Source of the DNA: an uncultured Novosphingobium sp.
GTDB taxonomy: Bacteria; Pseudomonadota; Alphaproteobacteria; Sphingomonadales; Sphingomonadaceae
Reading direction: 5' to 3'
DNA length: 7,764 nucleotides
NCBI GenBank assembly: GCA_937860195.1
Contig: CALMBN010000128.1
Span: 1 to 7,764, forward strand
Part shown: positions 6,795 through 7,764 of the stretch, one piece after another
How the letters are laid out: the number at the start of each line of letters is the position of its first letter
How positions within the stretch are numbered: the stretch's first letter is position 1
Notes under the pieces: model-generated
The model's database searches: none
What the model was told of the DNA's origin: nothing
What the model saw: the letters and a program-made list of their open reading frames with translations, nothing else
Program-made: the position numbers and the translations under genes

Positions 6795-7466
6795 ATGAAG
6801 CTCATCATCGGCAACAAGAACTATTCAAGCTGGTCGCTGCGCGGCTGGCTGGCGGCCAAGCAATCGGGGCTGCATTTTGAAGAAATCACCGTCCCGCTTT
6901 ATGGCGAGGACTGGGATTCCCGTAAAAAGCAGACCGAGGGGATCGAGCCGAGTTCTGGCAAGGTTCCTGTGCTGTGGGACGGCGATGCTGTCGCATGGGA
7001 TAGTCTGGCAATCATTGACTATCTGGCCGACAAGGTCGGGCGCGAACGGTTCTGGCCCAAGCCCGACGATGCCCGCGCCTTCGCCCGCTCGATGGTCGCC
7101 GAAATGCACTCGAGTTACCCGGCGCTGCGCAGCGAATGCCCGATGAATGTCCGGCGCCGGGTCGAGGATTGGCAAATCACCGATCTCGCCCGCGCCGACA
7201 TTGTCCGGATCCTGACCCTTTGGGCCGAGGCCCGGGCCCGGTTCGGCAAAGGCGGACCGTTCCTGTTCGGCACATTCTGCGCGGCGGATATCATCTATGC
7301 TCCCGTCGTCAGCCGGTTCATCACCTATGGCATCGGCGTGCCGGGCTTTGCGGTCGCTTACATGGAAGCGGTCTGGACTCACGAATGGATGCAGGCCTGG
7401 ATCGAATCGGCCGAGGCTGAGGACTGGGTGATCGAACAATGGGAAGAACCCGCGAAGGCGAAGTAG
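6795..7466 (+). CDS. Glutathione S-transferase family protein
   Basis: Cytoplasmic GST-fold protein of 223 residues from the chosen start. The thioredoxin-like N-terminal domain opens with KLIIGNKNYSSWSLRGWL, where one of the Ser residues around 11-14 is the likely glutathione-activating residue. It continues to the cis-Pro GKVPVLWDG (55-63, Pro58) and the gamma-glutamyl-binding DSLAI (69-73, usually ESLAI in relatives). The all-helical C-terminal domain (about 90-215) includes FLFGTFCAADIIYAPVVSRF, the normal N-capping region of the GST core. ATG at 6795 is preferred because the conserved N-terminus begins there; an in-frame ATG at 6777 would add six residues (MISRYS), and neither has a clear Shine-Dalgarno. 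The reaction cannot be told from sequence: conjugation, thiol-disulfide exchange and dehalogenation all occur in the superfamily. The gene ends 6 nt before the stop codon of the convergent SDR fragment. Confidence 0.92.
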   Translation: MKLIIGNKNYSSWSLRGWLAAKQSGLHFEEITVPLYGEDWDSRKKQTEGIEPSSGKVPVLWDGDAVAWDSLAIIDYLADKVGRERFWPKPDDARAFARSMVAEMHSSYPALRSECPMNVRRRVEDWQITDLARADIVRILTLWAEARARFGKGGPFLFGTFCAADIIYAPVVSRFITYGIGVPGFAVAYMEAVWTHEWMQAWIESAEAEDWVIEQWEEPAKAK

Positions 7467-7472
7467 CTGGGT

Positions 7473-7697
7473 TCAGCCCCCCAATTCGATGCACCCGCCA
7501 TCGACATAAAGGTCCACCCCGTTGATAAAGCTGGCCTCTGCACTGGCGAGAAACAGCACGGCTGCGGCGATTTCCTCGCTGGTGCCCATCCGGCCGATCG
7601 GGACCACGCCTGCCAACATTTTGCGCATCCCGGCGATGTCGGCCTCGCTCGCCCCGCGCTTGAAGATTTCGGTGTCGGTCGGGCCGGGGCTGACCAT
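7473..7697 (-). CDS. SDR-family oxidoreductase, C-terminal fragment broken at its 5' end
   Basis: The 74 visible codons match the end of a classical short-chain dehydrogenase/reductase: [11 protein letters not shown] (the PG motif after the active-site helix, contacting NAD(P)), a variable substrate-loop helix, [37 protein letters not shown] and a short GG tail. A complete enzyme would have ~170 more residues upstream with the TGxxxGxG cofactor loop and the YxxxK catalytic pair. Neither is present: reading upstream, the frame meets a TAG within six codons of the ATG at 7697, and the bases there instead encode metX on the other strand. This ATG is therefore unlikely to be a true start; in relatives the site is the 'VN(A/M)VSPG' strand. 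The piece is a remnant caused by a real rearrangement or by a chimeric sequence. Confidence 0.85.
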   Translation of the reverse strand: MVSPGPTDTEIFKRGASEADIAGMRKMLAGVVPIGRMGTSEEIAAAVLFLASAEASFINGVDLYVDGGCIELGG

Positions 7698-7764
7698 CGA
7701 TACCGATCGCTATCATGTGATTTGCGCCAATGTGCTGGGCAGCTGCATGGGGTCGACCGGCCCG
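7678..7764 (+). CDS. metX: Homoserine O-acetyltransferase MetX, internal fragment running off the right edge
   Basis: Twenty-nine in-frame codons read [12 protein letters not shown] followed by [17 protein letters not shown]. This is the conserved MetX segment (typically MVGPG...DTDRYFVICxNVLGGCxGSTGP) that precedes the nucleophile elbow of this alpha/beta-hydrolase-fold acyltransferase of methionine biosynthesis. The first ~60-70 residues expected upstream are absent: left of 7678 the sequence belongs to the SDR gene on the other strand. No start codon or ribosome site is seen, so as it stands this piece cannot be expressed normally. The catalytic Ser, Asp and His lie beyond the window. Homoserine O-succinyltransferases of the same fold cannot be excluded from this short piece. 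Confidence 0.75.

Noticed and set aside
6825..7439. Minus-strand open frame of 204 codons opposite the GST gene
   Set aside because: The plus-strand GST motifs are unambiguous; the antisense translation shows none.

Overview
The window is GC-rich, densely coded chromosome, most likely from an alphaproteobacterium of the Sphingomonadales. The grounds are the codon bias toward G/C, the yidC-yihA gene order, and the style of the TonB-dependent receptor and PhoD-type phosphatase. This assignment rests on gene content and recall only. I see no rRNA, tRNA, CRISPR array, insertion sequence or phage gene, and no gene-free stretch longer than about 135 bases.

Layout from left to right: (1) the 3' part of yidC (membrane insertase) runs in from the left edge and is followed 3 nt later by yihA/engB (ribosome-assembly GTPase), both on +. 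(2) Converging on yihA with a 4-nt gap is an unrecognised four-helix membrane protein with a Cys/His-bearing C-terminal domain (-). (3) Next are a Tat-exported PhoD-type alkaline phosphatase and a 757-residue outer-membrane TonB-dependent receptor, both on - with the receptor upstream. A strong hairpin and a 10-bp palindrome lie between them, and a weak Pho-box-like site lies upstream of the receptor. (4) A small VOC-superfamily metalloprotein (-) is divergent from a glutathione S-transferase-like protein (+) across 48 nt. (5) At the right edge the C-terminal third of an SDR oxidoreductase (-) abuts, head-on inside one short shared stretch, an internal piece of homoserine O-acetyltransferase metX (+).

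How the genes may work together: yidC and yihA are housekeeping genes for envelope and ribosome biogenesis. The receptor and PhoD could form a phosphorus-scavenging pair, with the receptor taking a ligand across the outer membrane and a Tat-exported phosphodiesterase/phosphatase releasing phosphate; this is inference from adjacency. VOC and GST are generic detoxification-type enzymes with unknown substrates.

No convincing new multi-gene system is present. The points most worth a second look are the SDR/metX junction (possible rearrangement or assembly/amplification chimera), the receptor-PhoD pair with its putative regulatory sites, and the unassigned membrane protein.
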